Assembly: GCF_900106045.1 (NCBI RefSeq)
Contig: NZ_LT629802.1
Location: forward strand, 3,720,001-3,784,000
Source of the DNA: Pseudomonas mucidolens
Lineage (GTDB): Bacteria; Pseudomonadota; Gammaproteobacteria; Pseudomonadales; Pseudomonadaceae
Length of the DNA: 64,000 bases
Reading direction: 5' to 3'
The translations under genes were made by a program, and so were the position numbers. Shown piece by piece: positions 7,684 to 16,995 of this stretch (the stretch's first letter is position 1; every line of letters starts with the position of its first letter). The notes beneath the pieces were generated by a model. That model was not told the origin of the DNA, did not search any database, and was given only the letters and a program-made list of their open reading frames with translations.

Positions 7684-9390
7684 ATGTACCAACACTTTAT
7701 CGAAGGCCTGCAACGCCTCGGCCGTGCGCTGATGCTGCCGATCGCGATCCTGCCGATCGCCGGCCTCTTGCTGCGCCTGGGCGATTCCGACCTGCTGAAC
7801 ATCGCCGTGATGCACGATGCCGGGCAGGCGATCTTCGCCAACCTGGCACTGATTTTCGCCATCGGTATCGCCGTGGGTTTCGCCCGCGACAACAACGGCA
7901 CCGCCGGCCTCGCTGGTGCCATTGGTTACCTGGTGATGATTTCGACCCTCAAGGTGATGGACAGCACCATCAACATGGGCATGCTCGCCGGGATCGTCAG
8001 CGGCCTGATGGCCGGCGCGCTGTACAACCGCTTCAAGGACATCAAGCTGCCGGAGTACCTGGCATTCTTTGGTGGGCGACGATTTGTGCCGATAGTTACC
8101 GGCTTTACCGCTGTCGGTCTGGGAGTGATCTTTGGCCTGATCTGGCCACCGGTCCAGCACGGTATCAACAGCTTTGGCGCCTTGCTGATGGAAAGCGGCA
8201 GCTTGGGCGCGTTCGTGTTTGGCGTGTTCAACCGCCTGCTGATCGTCACCGGCCTGCACCACATCCTCAACAATATGGCGTGGTTTGTGTTCGGCAGTTT
8301 CACTGACCCGGTGACCGGCGCGGTGGTCACTGGCGACCTGACCCGCTACTTCGCCGGCGACCCCAACGGCGGCCAGTTCATGACCGGGATGTTCCCGGTG
8401 ATGTTGTTTGGCCTGCCGGCGGCGTGCCTGGCGATGTACCGCAACGCATTGCCGGAACGGCGCAAGATCATGGGCGGGATTTTCCTGTCGATGGCCCTGA
8501 CGTCATTCCTCACCGGGGTCACCGAACCCATCGAATTTGCCTTCATGTTCCTCGCGCCGTTCCTGTATTTGCTGCACGCGCTGCTGACCGGCCTATCGAT
8601 GGCCGTGACCAATCTGCTGGACATACACCTCGGTTTTACCTTCTCCGGCGGATTTATCGACATGGTGCTCGGTTGGGGCAAGTCGACCAATGGCTGGCTG
8701 GTGCTGCCGGTAGGCCTGGCTTATGCGGCGATCTACTACACGGTGTTCAACTTCTGCATCCGTCGCTTCAACTTGAAGACACCGGGACGCGAAGACGTCC
8801 AGGTCGCACACGCCGAGGTCATGACCGACAACCAGCGCGCCTCTGCATATATCCGTGCATTGGGCGGCGCCGACAACCTGCTCAGCGTCGGCGCCTGCAC
8901 CACGCGCCTGCGCCTGGACATGCGCGACCGCAACAAGGCGCTGGATGCCGAGCTCAAAGCGCTGGGCGCAATGGCGGTGGTGCGCCCGGGCAATGGCGGC
9001 AGTCTGCAGGTGGTGGTCGGGCCGATGGCCGACAGCATTGCCGATGAGATTCGACTGGCGATGCCATCCTTTGTCGAGGCAACACCTGGGCCGGTCGCGC
9101 CTGTGGATAAGCCGACGGCGGTCAATCTGCAGGAAGCGGAAAAATGGCTGAACGCCTTGGGCGGCCGGGCGAATGTACGCCAGTTGGAAGCGGTGGCGAT
9201 GACGCGGTTGCGGGTGGAATTGGGGGATGGGTCGGTGGTGTCTGAACCTCAACTGACAGCGCTCGGATGCCAGGGGGTGAGTTCGCTGGAAAGCGGCGTC
9301 TGGCATCTGTTGATTGGCGACAAGGCTACGGGATTGGGTGAGGCGATGGAGCGGTTGGTCAATGGCCGCGAGGTCAGCGCCAGGGTTTAA
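7684..9390 (+). CDS. nagE: PTS N-acetylglucosamine permease EIIC-EIIB-EIIB'
   Basis: A 568-residue inner-membrane protein that imports and phosphorylates N-acetylglucosamine. The membrane EIIC domain spans about residues 10-365, with HHILNNMAWF and GVTEPIEFAFMFLAP as typical EIIC motifs. An EIIB domain follows at about 385-460 with the phosphorylated cysteine in VGACTTRLRL. A second EIIB-like domain at about 480-560 reads LEAVAMTRLRVEL, with Ala in place of Cys, so it cannot carry phosphate. There is no EIIA; the upstream fusion supplies it. AGGAG lies eight bases before the ATG. Confidence 0.92.
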   Translation: MYQHFIEGLQRLGRALMLPIAILPIAGLLLRLGDSDLLNIAVMHDAGQAIFANLALIFAIGIAVGFARDNNGTAGLAGAIGYLVMISTLKVMDSTINMGMLAGIVSGLMAGALYNRFKDIKLPEYLAFFGGRRFVPIVTGFTAVGLGVIFGLIWPPVQHGINSFGALLMESGSLGAFVFGVFNRLLIVTGLHHILNNMAWFVFGSFTDPVTGAVVTGDLTRYFAGDPNGGQFMTGMFPVMLFGLPAACLAMYRNALPERRKIMGGIFLSMALTSFLTGVTEPIEFAFMFLAPFLYLLHALLTGLSMAVTNLLDIHLGFTFSGGFIDMVLGWGKSTNGWLVLPVGLAYAAIYYTVFNFCIRRFNLKTPGREDVQVAHAEVMTDNQRASAYIRALGGADNLLSVGACTTRLRLDMRDRNKALDAELKALGAMAVVRPGNGGSLQVVVGPMADSIADEIRLAMPSFVEATPGPVAPVDKPTAVNLQEAEKWLNALGGRANVRQLEAVAMTRLRVELGDGSVVSEPQLTALGCQGVSSLESGVWHLLIGDKATGLGEAMERLVNGREVSARV

Positions 9391-9464
9391 AGGTGTGCTG
9401 GTTTTTATGACCATTCGCGAGCAAGCCCGCTTGTGTCTTGATCTAGGAATAAACTCTGGGGTGA

Positions 9465-9610
9465 GAGGGGTGGATGGCAAGCTGCAAGTCCGCGGTGCTC
9501 AAAGCACGTGTGGGAGCCGAGCTGCCATCCACCTTTCCACTCTGGCCTACAAGCCCGAACAGTTGGACGAGCAGCCACTCGAAATCACAAGCGTGGGCAA
9601 AGCCAGAGCA
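9465..9610 (+). ncRNA. Predicted bridge RNA of IS110 copy A
   Basis: Two hairpins occupy the non-coding left end. Stem 1 pairs 9469-9479 with 9523-9533 (11 perfect pairs). Its loop holds GCAAGTCCGC (9484-9493), near-identical to the left half of the REP target, a small hairpin (9495-9507), and GTGTGGGAGC (9508-9517), the reverse complement of the right half including the CT core. Stem 2 pairs 9540-9546 with 9602-9608. Its loop holds ACAGTTG (9559-9565), equal to the element's right end, and CACAAGC (9586-9592), complementary to GCTTGTG at the joined left end. This is the target-loop and donor-loop plan of bridge RNAs. Exact RNA ends are not known. Confidence 0.75.
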
Positions 9611-9641
9611 CTCTCACATCTGAGTGTAAGAGGGTTTTGCC

Positions 9642-10559
9642 ATGATTTCCTGGGTCGGTATCGACATCTCAAAATCAAACCTTGTCGTCTGGGTTAAACC
9701 ACAGAGCGAAGGTTTCGATGTTTCAAACACTTCAGAAGGATTTCTTGAGCTGATTCGACGATTGAGTCAGTTTGAAGTCAGTCTGATTTTGCTGGAGGCC
9801 ACCGGGGGCTATGAGCGTAATGCCATGGCGGCTCTGCAAGGCGCAAACTTCAAGGTGCTCAGGGTCAATCCTCGCCGAGCCAGATCCTTTGCCGTGGCGA
9901 TGGGCAAGAATGCGAAGACTGACGCTATTGATGCGGCCGTTCTAGCAGACTTTGCTGAAGTGCTGAATGCCTCAAGCAGCAAGGTTATTTCGCCTGAGCG
10001 TGAAGCGCTCCGCGAGCTGGTTCAGCAGCGCGAGCATTTCGTTCAGCAACGAGACGACAATAAGCGCCGTCTTCAGCAAGCCCAGCTACCAGCCGTTATT
10101 GCGCTGATCAAAGGCCATATTCACTTCCTGCAAACGCAAATCAGGCAACTTGATAAGGCCATCAATCAGAGCATGCACGAACTGGACGCAGAAAAAGCCC
10201 AGCGGCTCATCTCTGTTAAAGGTATCGGTACGGTTGCCACCGCGAGTTTGCTGGTTTATCTGCCCGAACTAGGTGAGCTTGATCGCCGTGAGGTTGCGGC
10301 CTTGGCAGGTATCGCGCCCTTGAACGACGACAGCGGTAATCACAGCGGGAAGCGACATATCTATGGAGGCAGAGCCCGTGTCAGACGGGCTCTGTACATG
10401 TCCTGCTGGGTTGTAATCCGCCATCAGCCCGACTTCAAGGCACGCTACGAAGGCCTTCGAGAGCGAGGTAAGAGCGCGAAGGTCGCGCTCATCGCCTGCA
10501 TGCGTGTACTGCTGATTAGGCTCAATGCCATGTTGCGAGATGGCACTGAGTGGCGGTGA
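9642..10559 (+). CDS. IS110-family transposase (bridge-RNA-guided recombinase)
   Basis: A 305-residue protein. The N-terminal DEDD RuvC-like domain (about 1-150) has Asp8 in VGIDISKSN, Glu in LLEATGGYE and the Asp pair in KTDAIDA. A coiled-coil linker spans about 125-185, and the C-terminal transposase_20 domain (about 185-270) carries GIAPLNDDSGNHSGKRHIYG, the region with the catalytic serine in this family. The ATG follows the predicted bridge RNA by about 30 bases. The predicted protein is identical to that at 38443-39360, so transposition or gene conversion was recent. Confidence 0.95.
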   Translation: MISWVGIDISKSNLVVWVKPQSEGFDVSNTSEGFLELIRRLSQFEVSLILLEATGGYERNAMAALQGANFKVLRVNPRRARSFAVAMGKNAKTDAIDAAVLADFAEVLNASSSKVISPEREALRELVQQREHFVQQRDDNKRRLQQAQLPAVIALIKGHIHFLQTQIRQLDKAINQSMHELDAEKAQRLISVKGIGTVATASLLVYLPELGELDRREVAALAGIAPLNDDSGNHSGKRHIYGGRARVRRALYMSCWVVIRHQPDFKARYEGLRERGKSAKVALIACMRVLLIRLNAMLRDGTEWR

Positions 10560-10660
10560 CGAATGGCATGGTGAAGACAGTTGCTCCCACATTTGAGGGT
10601 ATTCACAGTTCAAAATGTGGGAGCGGGCTTGCTCGCGATGGGGCCCCAAAGCCAACAAAA

Positions 10661-10689
10661 AACCCGCTGACCAAACTGGCCAGCGGGTT
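10661..10689 (-). terminator. Rho-independent terminator after purL-yqfO
   Basis: A nine-pair stem, AACCCGCTG (10661-10669) with CAGCGGGTT (10681-10689), is followed on the reverse strand by six T residues. It lies 23 bases past the stop of the yqfO-like gene and ends the purL operon. Confidence 0.85.
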
Positions 10690-10711
10690 TCCTGTTTTTA
10701 CCGCCGACGAA

Positions 10712-11023
10712 TCAGAAATTCGCCAACTGCCACACTTCATACGCTGGCGTCTCATACGGATGGCTGAGTTTGAGCGCAGCCACAACAGCCACAATCAACT
10801 CATCCGCCACCACCAGCTCAACCTTCCATTCTTCAACCACTTCGACCCGGCCCACCTGCCCGATAAACGGCTGGCTGCCGTCCAGGGCACGGAACTGGCC
10901 CTGGCCCAGCACTTGCCAGGCACAACAGTCGTAGTCGCCGATACGCCCGCCGCCTGCTTCAAAGACGGCAGTTTTCACCGTTTCGAGGTGGCCGTCGGGC
11001 ACAAAGAAGGCAAGCTTGTACAT
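10712..11023 (-). CDS. YqfO-type NIF3-related small protein
   Basis: A 103-residue protein corresponding to the PII/CutA-like domain that is inserted in longer NIF3/YqfO proteins. Recognisable segments are MYKLAFFVPDGHLETVK, the GGGRIGDYDCCAW turn and the C-terminal SHPYETPAYEVW. It is widespread as a free-standing protein in Pseudomonas with no established function; metal or nucleotide binding is possible by analogy. The start lies four bases after the purL stop, so it is transcribed with purL. A strong terminator follows. Confidence 0.8.
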   Translation of the reverse strand: MYKLAFFVPDGHLETVKTAVFEAGGGRIGDYDCCAWQVLGQGQFRALDGSQPFIGQVGRVEVVEEWKVELVVADELIVAVVAALKLSHPYETPAYEVWQLANF

Positions 11024-11027
11024 CGCC

Positions 11028-14000
11028 TTAGTTCACCCACACGCGAGCGTTGCGGAACATGCGCATCCACGCACCGTCCTCGTTCCACTCTTCCGGCCGC
11101 CACGAGTTCTGCACGGCGCGGAAGACCCGCTCCGGGTGCGGCATCATGATGGTCACGCGGCCGTCGCGGCTGGTAAGACCGGTGATTCCGCGTGGCGAGC
11201 CGTTGGGGTTGGCCGGATAGGACTCGGTGACCTTGCCGTGATTGTCGACGAAACGCAGGGCCACGGTGCCGGACAGATCGGCTTCCAGCAGCGCTTCTTC
11301 GTTCTCGAACTCGGCATGCCCTTCACCGTGGGCGATGGCGATGGGCATTCGCGAACCGGCCATGCCTTGCAGGAAGATCGAATTCGATTCCTGCACCTGC
11401 ACCATGGCGACACGGGCTTCGAACTGCTCGGAACGGTTACGCACAAAGTGCGGCCAGAACTCGCTCCCCGGGATCAGTTCGCTGAGGTTGGACATCATCT
11501 GGCAACCGTTGCACACGCCCAGGGTGAAACTGTCGTTGCGTTCGAAGAACCCCTGGAACGCGTCACGCGCGCGGCTGTTGAACAGCGCCGACTTGGCCCA
11601 GCCTTCACCGGCACCCAGTACGTCACCGTAGGAGAAGCCACCGCAGGCTACGAGGCCCTTGAATTCGTCGAGGTCAACGCGACCGGCGAGAATATCGCTC
11701 ATGTGCACGTCGATCGCGTTGAAGCCGGCACGGTCGAACGCGGCCGCCATCTCCACCTGGCCGTTGACGCCCTGCTCGCGCAGTACCGCAACTTGTGGGC
11801 GAATGCCTTTTTTGATGTAAGGCGCGGCGATGTCCTGGTTGACGTCGAAGCTGAGCATGGTGCTCAGGCCCGGGTTGTGTTCTTCCAGGATCGCGTCGAA
11901 CTCCTGCTCGGCGCAGTCGACGTTGTCACGCAAGCGTTGGATCTGGTAGCTGGTCTCGGCCCACTGACGTTGCAGCAGACGGCGCTGGCCTGCAAATACA
12001 GTGTCGCCGTTGAAGGAGATGTTGACTTCACCGTTATTGATCGGCTGGCCGATCACCGCCACGCAGTCGTCCAGGCCGGCAGCGCTGAATTGTGCAAGTA
12101 CGTCCGGCGTAGCGTCCTGACGCACCTGGATCACCGCACCCAATTCTTCGTTGAACAGGATGCCGTTGATCTCGGCGGCATCTTCGGCAACGCTGTCGAG
12201 CACGATGTTCAGGCCGCAGTGACCGGCAAACGCCATCTCTACGACACTGGTCAGCAAGCCGCCGTCGGAACGGTCGTGGTAAGCCAACAGGTGGCCGTCG
12301 GCGTTGAGGCCCTGGATGACGGCGAAGAACGCTTTCAGGTCTTCGGCGTCATCGACGTCCGGTGCGTGCTTGCCGAGCTTGCCGTGCACCTGAGCGAGAA
12401 TCGAGGCGCCCATCCGGTTCTGGCCACGCCCCAGGTCGATCAGGATCAGGTCGGTGGTGCCCTTGTCCATGCGCAGTTGCGGGGTCAGGGTCTGGCGGAT
12501 ATCGGTAACCGGCGCAAAGCCGGTAACGATCAGCGACAGCGGTGAGGTGACGCTCTTGTCCTGGCCGGCATCGTTCCAGCGGGTCGCCATGGACATCGAG
12601 TCCTTGCCCACCGGGATGGTGATCCCCAACTCGGGGCACAGTTCCATGCCAACGGCTTTCACGGTGTCGTACAGACGCGCGTCTTCGCCAGGATGGCCGG
12701 CGGCGGACATCCAGTTGGCCGACAGCTTGATGTCGGACAACTTGCCGATACGCGACGCCGCGATGTTGGTCAGCACTTCACCAATGGCCATGCGGCCCGA
12801 TGCCGGTGCATCCAGCAGGGCCAGCGGTGTACGCTCGCCCATGGCCATGGCTTCGCCAGTATTGACGTCGAAACTGGTGGCGGTGACGGCAACGTCAGCC
12901 ACTGGAACCTGCCACGGGCCGACCATCTGGTCACGGGCCACGAGGCCGGTGATGGTGCGGTCGCCAATGGTGATCAGGAAGCTTTTGCTGGCAACCGCCG
13001 GGTGGTGCAGCACGCGCTCGATGCTGTCGGCCAGTTCGAGGGCCGCTGGGTCGAAATCGTCACCCAACTCGGCTTCGCGAACCGCCGAGCGATGCATGCG
13101 CGGGGCCTTGCCCAGCAACACTTCGAGGGGCATGTCCACCGGGCTGTTGCCGAAGTGGCTGTCGGTGACCGTCAGTTGCGGCTCGGCAGTGGCTTCGCCG
13201 ACCACGGCAAACGGGCAACGCTCGCGTTCGCAGATGGCCTGGAAGCGTGCGAAGTCTTCAGGACCGACCGCCAGAACGTAGCGTTCCTGGGATTCGTTGC
13301 TCCAGATTTCGTGCGGGGCCATGCCCGGCTCGTCGTTTGGAATGTTGCGCAGTTCGAAACGGCCACCACGTTCGCCATCGTTGACCAGTTCCGGGAAGGC
13401 GTTGGACAAGCCGCCGGCGCCGACGTCGTGGATGAAGCTGATCGGGTTCTTCTCACCCAACTGCCAGCAACGGTCGATGACTTCCTGGCAACGGCGTTCC
13501 ATCTCGGGGTTTTCGCGCTGCACGGAAGCAAAATCCAGGTCTGCCGAGCTGGTGCCGGTGGCCATGGAGGAAGCCGCGCCGCCGCCGAGGCCGATCAACA
13601 TCGCCGGGCCGCCGAGGACGATCAGCTTGGAGCCAACCAGAATCTCGCCTTTCTGCACGTGATTTTCACGGATGTTACCCATGCCACCGGCCAACATGAT
13701 CGGCTTGTGGTAGCCACGCACTTCATCGCCACGCGGGGTGGTGATGGATTGCTCGAAGGTACGGAAGTAGCCGGTCAGCGCCGGACGCCCGAACTCGTTG
13801 TTGAACGCGGCGCCGCCCAGCGGGCCTTCGATCATGATGTCCAGCGCGTTGACGATGCGCTCAGGCTTGCCGTACGGCACTTCCCACGGCTGTTCAAAGC
13901 CAGGGATTTGCAGGTTGGACACGGTGAAGCCGGTGAGGCCCGCCTTTGGCTTGGCGCCACGGCCGGTTGCACCTTCGTCACGGATTTCACCGCCGGAACC

Positions 14001-14924
14001 TGTGGCTGCGCCTGGGAACGGGGCAATCGCGGTCGGGTGGTTGTGGGTCTCAACCTTCATCAGGATGTGCACCGGCTCCTGCACCGCGCCGTACTGGCGG
14101 GTTTCAGGGTCCGGGAAGAAACGGCCGGCGACAGAGCCGACGATGACCGAGGCATTGTCCTTATAAGCAGAAAGAACGCCTTCGCTGTGCATCACGTAGG
14201 TGTTCTTGATCATGCCGAACAGGCTTTTTTCCTGGTTTTCGCCGTCGATGTCCCAACTGGCGTTGAAGATCTTGTGGCGGCAATGCTCAGAGTTCGCCTG
14301 GGCGAACATCATCAGCTCGATGTCATGCGGATTGCGCGCCAGGCCGGTGAAGGCGTTGACCAGATAGTCGATCTCGTCTTCCGCCAGGGCCAGGCCCAAC
14401 TCGGTGTTGGCCTTTTCGAGGGCGGCGCGTCCACCACCGAGCACGTCAATCACGGTCAGTGGCTTGGGCTCGGCGTGGCTGAACAAGCCAGCGGCCTGTT
14501 CCAGCTGGCTCACGATGATCTGGGTCATGCGGTCGTGCAGGCTGCTGGCAATCAGCTCGGCCTCGGCCTCGCTGAACTGGCCCGCGACATAGAAGGCGAT
14601 CCCGCGTTCCAGACGCTGGATTTTTTCCAGGCCGCAGTTGCGAGCGATGTCGCTGGCCTTGCTCGACCAGGGCGAGATGGTGCCGAACCGTGGCAGGACC
14701 AGGAACAAGCGGCCGTTGGGCTCCTGTACTGGAACGCTGGGACCGTACTTCAGAAGGCGCGCCAGCACTTGCTGTTCGTCGGCGGTCAAGACACCGTTGA
14801 CGTCGGCGAAGTGAGCAAATTCAGCATACAGGCCAGTAACAGCTGGAACCTTCTGGCTCAGTTGCTCAAGGAGTTTGCTGTGGCGAAAGGCAGAAAGGGC
14901 AGGAGCGCCGCGCAGGATCAACAT
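11028..14924 (-). CDS. purL: Phosphoribosylformylglycinamidine synthase
   Basis: A 1298-residue large-type FGAM synthase of purine biosynthesis, converting FGAR, glutamine and ATP to FGAM. It has an N-terminal PurS-like region, two AIR-synthase-like ATPase repeats (about 170-1000; [16 protein letters not shown] and [14 protein letters not shown] are visible) and a C-terminal glutamine amidotransferase with catalytic Cys in GVCNGCQMM and the His/Glu pair in PHPERVF. Full length for the family. It starts at ATG 14924 and is divergent from mltF. Confidence 0.97.
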   Translation of the reverse strand: MLILRGAPALSAFRHSKLLEQLSQKVPAVTGLYAEFAHFADVNGVLTADEQQVLARLLKYGPSVPVQEPNGRLFLVLPRFGTISPWSSKASDIARNCGLEKIQRLERGIAFYVAGQFSEAEAELIASSLHDRMTQIIVSQLEQAAGLFSHAEPKPLTVIDVLGGGRAALEKANTELGLALAEDEIDYLVNAFTGLARNPHDIELMMFAQANSEHCRHKIFNASWDIDGENQEKSLFGMIKNTYVMHSEGVLSAYKDNASVIVGSVAGRFFPDPETRQYGAVQEPVHILMKVETHNHPTAIAPFPGAATGSGGEIRDEGATGRGAKPKAGLTGFTVSNLQIPGFEQPWEVPYGKPERIVNALDIMIEGPLGGAAFNNEFGRPALTGYFRTFEQSITTPRGDEVRGYHKPIMLAGGMGNIRENHVQKGEILVGSKLIVLGGPAMLIGLGGGAASSMATGTSSADLDFASVQRENPEMERRCQEVIDRCWQLGEKNPISFIHDVGAGGLSNAFPELVNDGERGGRFELRNIPNDEPGMAPHEIWSNESQERYVLAVGPEDFARFQAICERERCPFAVVGEATAEPQLTVTDSHFGNSPVDMPLEVLLGKAPRMHRSAVREAELGDDFDPAALELADSIERVLHHPAVASKSFLITIGDRTITGLVARDQMVGPWQVPVADVAVTATSFDVNTGEAMAMGERTPLALLDAPASGRMAIGEVLTNIAASRIGKLSDIKLSANWMSAAGHPGEDARLYDTVKAVGMELCPELGITIPVGKDSMSMATRWNDAGQDKSVTSPLSLIVTGFAPVTDIRQTLTPQLRMDKGTTDLILIDLGRGQNRMGASILAQVHGKLGKHAPDVDDAEDLKAFFAVIQGLNADGHLLAYHDRSDGGLLTSVVEMAFAGHCGLNIVLDSVAEDAAEINGILFNEELGAVIQVRQDATPDVLAQFSAAGLDDCVAVIGQPINNGEVNISFNGDTVFAGQRRLLQRQWAETSYQIQRLRDNVDCAEQEFDAILEEHNPGLSTMLSFDVNQDIAAPYIKKGIRPQVAVLREQGVNGQVEMAAAFDRAGFNAIDVHMSDILAGRVDLDEFKGLVACGGFSYGDVLGAGEGWAKSALFNSRARDAFQGFFERNDSFTLGVCNGCQMMSNLSELIPGSEFWPHFVRNRSEQFEARVAMVQVQESNSIFLQGMAGSRMPIAIAHGEGHAEFENEEALLEADLSGTVALRFVDNHGKVTESYPANPNGSPRGITGLTSRDGRVTIMMPHPERVFRAVQNSWRPEEWNEDGAWMRMFRNARVWVN

Positions 14925-14973
14925 CTTCGGGACAGCCTCGGGAAGGGGTGTGCTTTGAGGCCGTGCATTCTAG

Positions 14974-16671
<1,698 letters not shown>

Positions 16672-16707
16672 ATACACCGCTGCTCCCACATTTTGATCTC
16701 CACTTGG

Positions 16708-16992
16708 CTAAAGGCCGGTGAGTAGATGTACAACACCACCGTCCAGCACCATCACTCCCGGCACACCTGCTGCCTTCAACGCCGCCGCATCCAGACGCCC
16801 CGCATCCTGCAGTTGCACCCGAACCCGCGTCAGCGCCACGCGCTGTTGCGATTCAAGGTTGTCCGCGCCACCCAACGCCTCCAGCACAGCGGGCGCTAAC
16901 AGTGTTTCAGCCACGGCGGCGGTGGGCGGTGTTTCAAGAATCAAATCCGGCGTCAGGGCTTTCCAGAACGCCTGCTGCAATTTCTCGAACAT
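16708..16992 (-). CDS. Free-standing PTS EIIB-like protein lacking the active cysteine
   Basis: A 94-residue protein whose C-terminal half aligns by eye with PTS EIIB domains: LGGADNLESQQRVALTRVRV matches LGGADNLLSVGACTTRLRL of NagE, but the phosphorylated Cys is Ala. The first 35 residues are a short lead with no recognised domain. It starts three bases after the upstream EIIA-HPr-EI gene and is the last gene of the trehalose operon. It cannot accept phosphate in the usual way; a structural or regulatory role is possible. A REP-like half-site (CTCCCACATTTT) lies just downstream at about 16683. Confidence 0.75.
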   Translation of the reverse strand: MFEKLQQAFWKALTPDLILETPPTAAVAETLLAPAVLEALGGADNLESQQRVALTRVRVQLQDAGRLDAAALKAAGVPGVMVLDGGVVHLLTGL

Positions 16993-16995
16993 GAC

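Larger units (their letters stand above)
9432..10585 (+). mobile_element. IS110-family insertion sequence, copy A (1154 bp)
   Basis: The boundaries come from comparing this copy with copy B at 38417-39570. Both share sequence from TGTGTCTTGATC at the left end to GACAGTTGCT at the right end; outside this only REP sequence matches. There are no terminal inverted repeats and no target duplication beyond the CT dinucleotide at each junction (9430-9431 and 10584-10585), as expected of IS110 elements. A 210-base non-coding left end precedes the transposase, placing it in the IS110 group rather than IS1111. The target is a REP sequence. Confidence 0.93.
9414..10638. repeat. REPIN of the GTGGGAGC type, split by IS110 copy A
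   Basis: The left REP half (9414-9431, TTCGCGAGCAAGCCCGCT) is separated by the IS from CCCACATTT at 10586. An inverted REP partner (TGTGGGAGC...TCGCGA) follows at 10616-10638. Removing the IS rebuilds a compact two-REP inverted repeat of about 71 bases. Confidence 0.8.
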
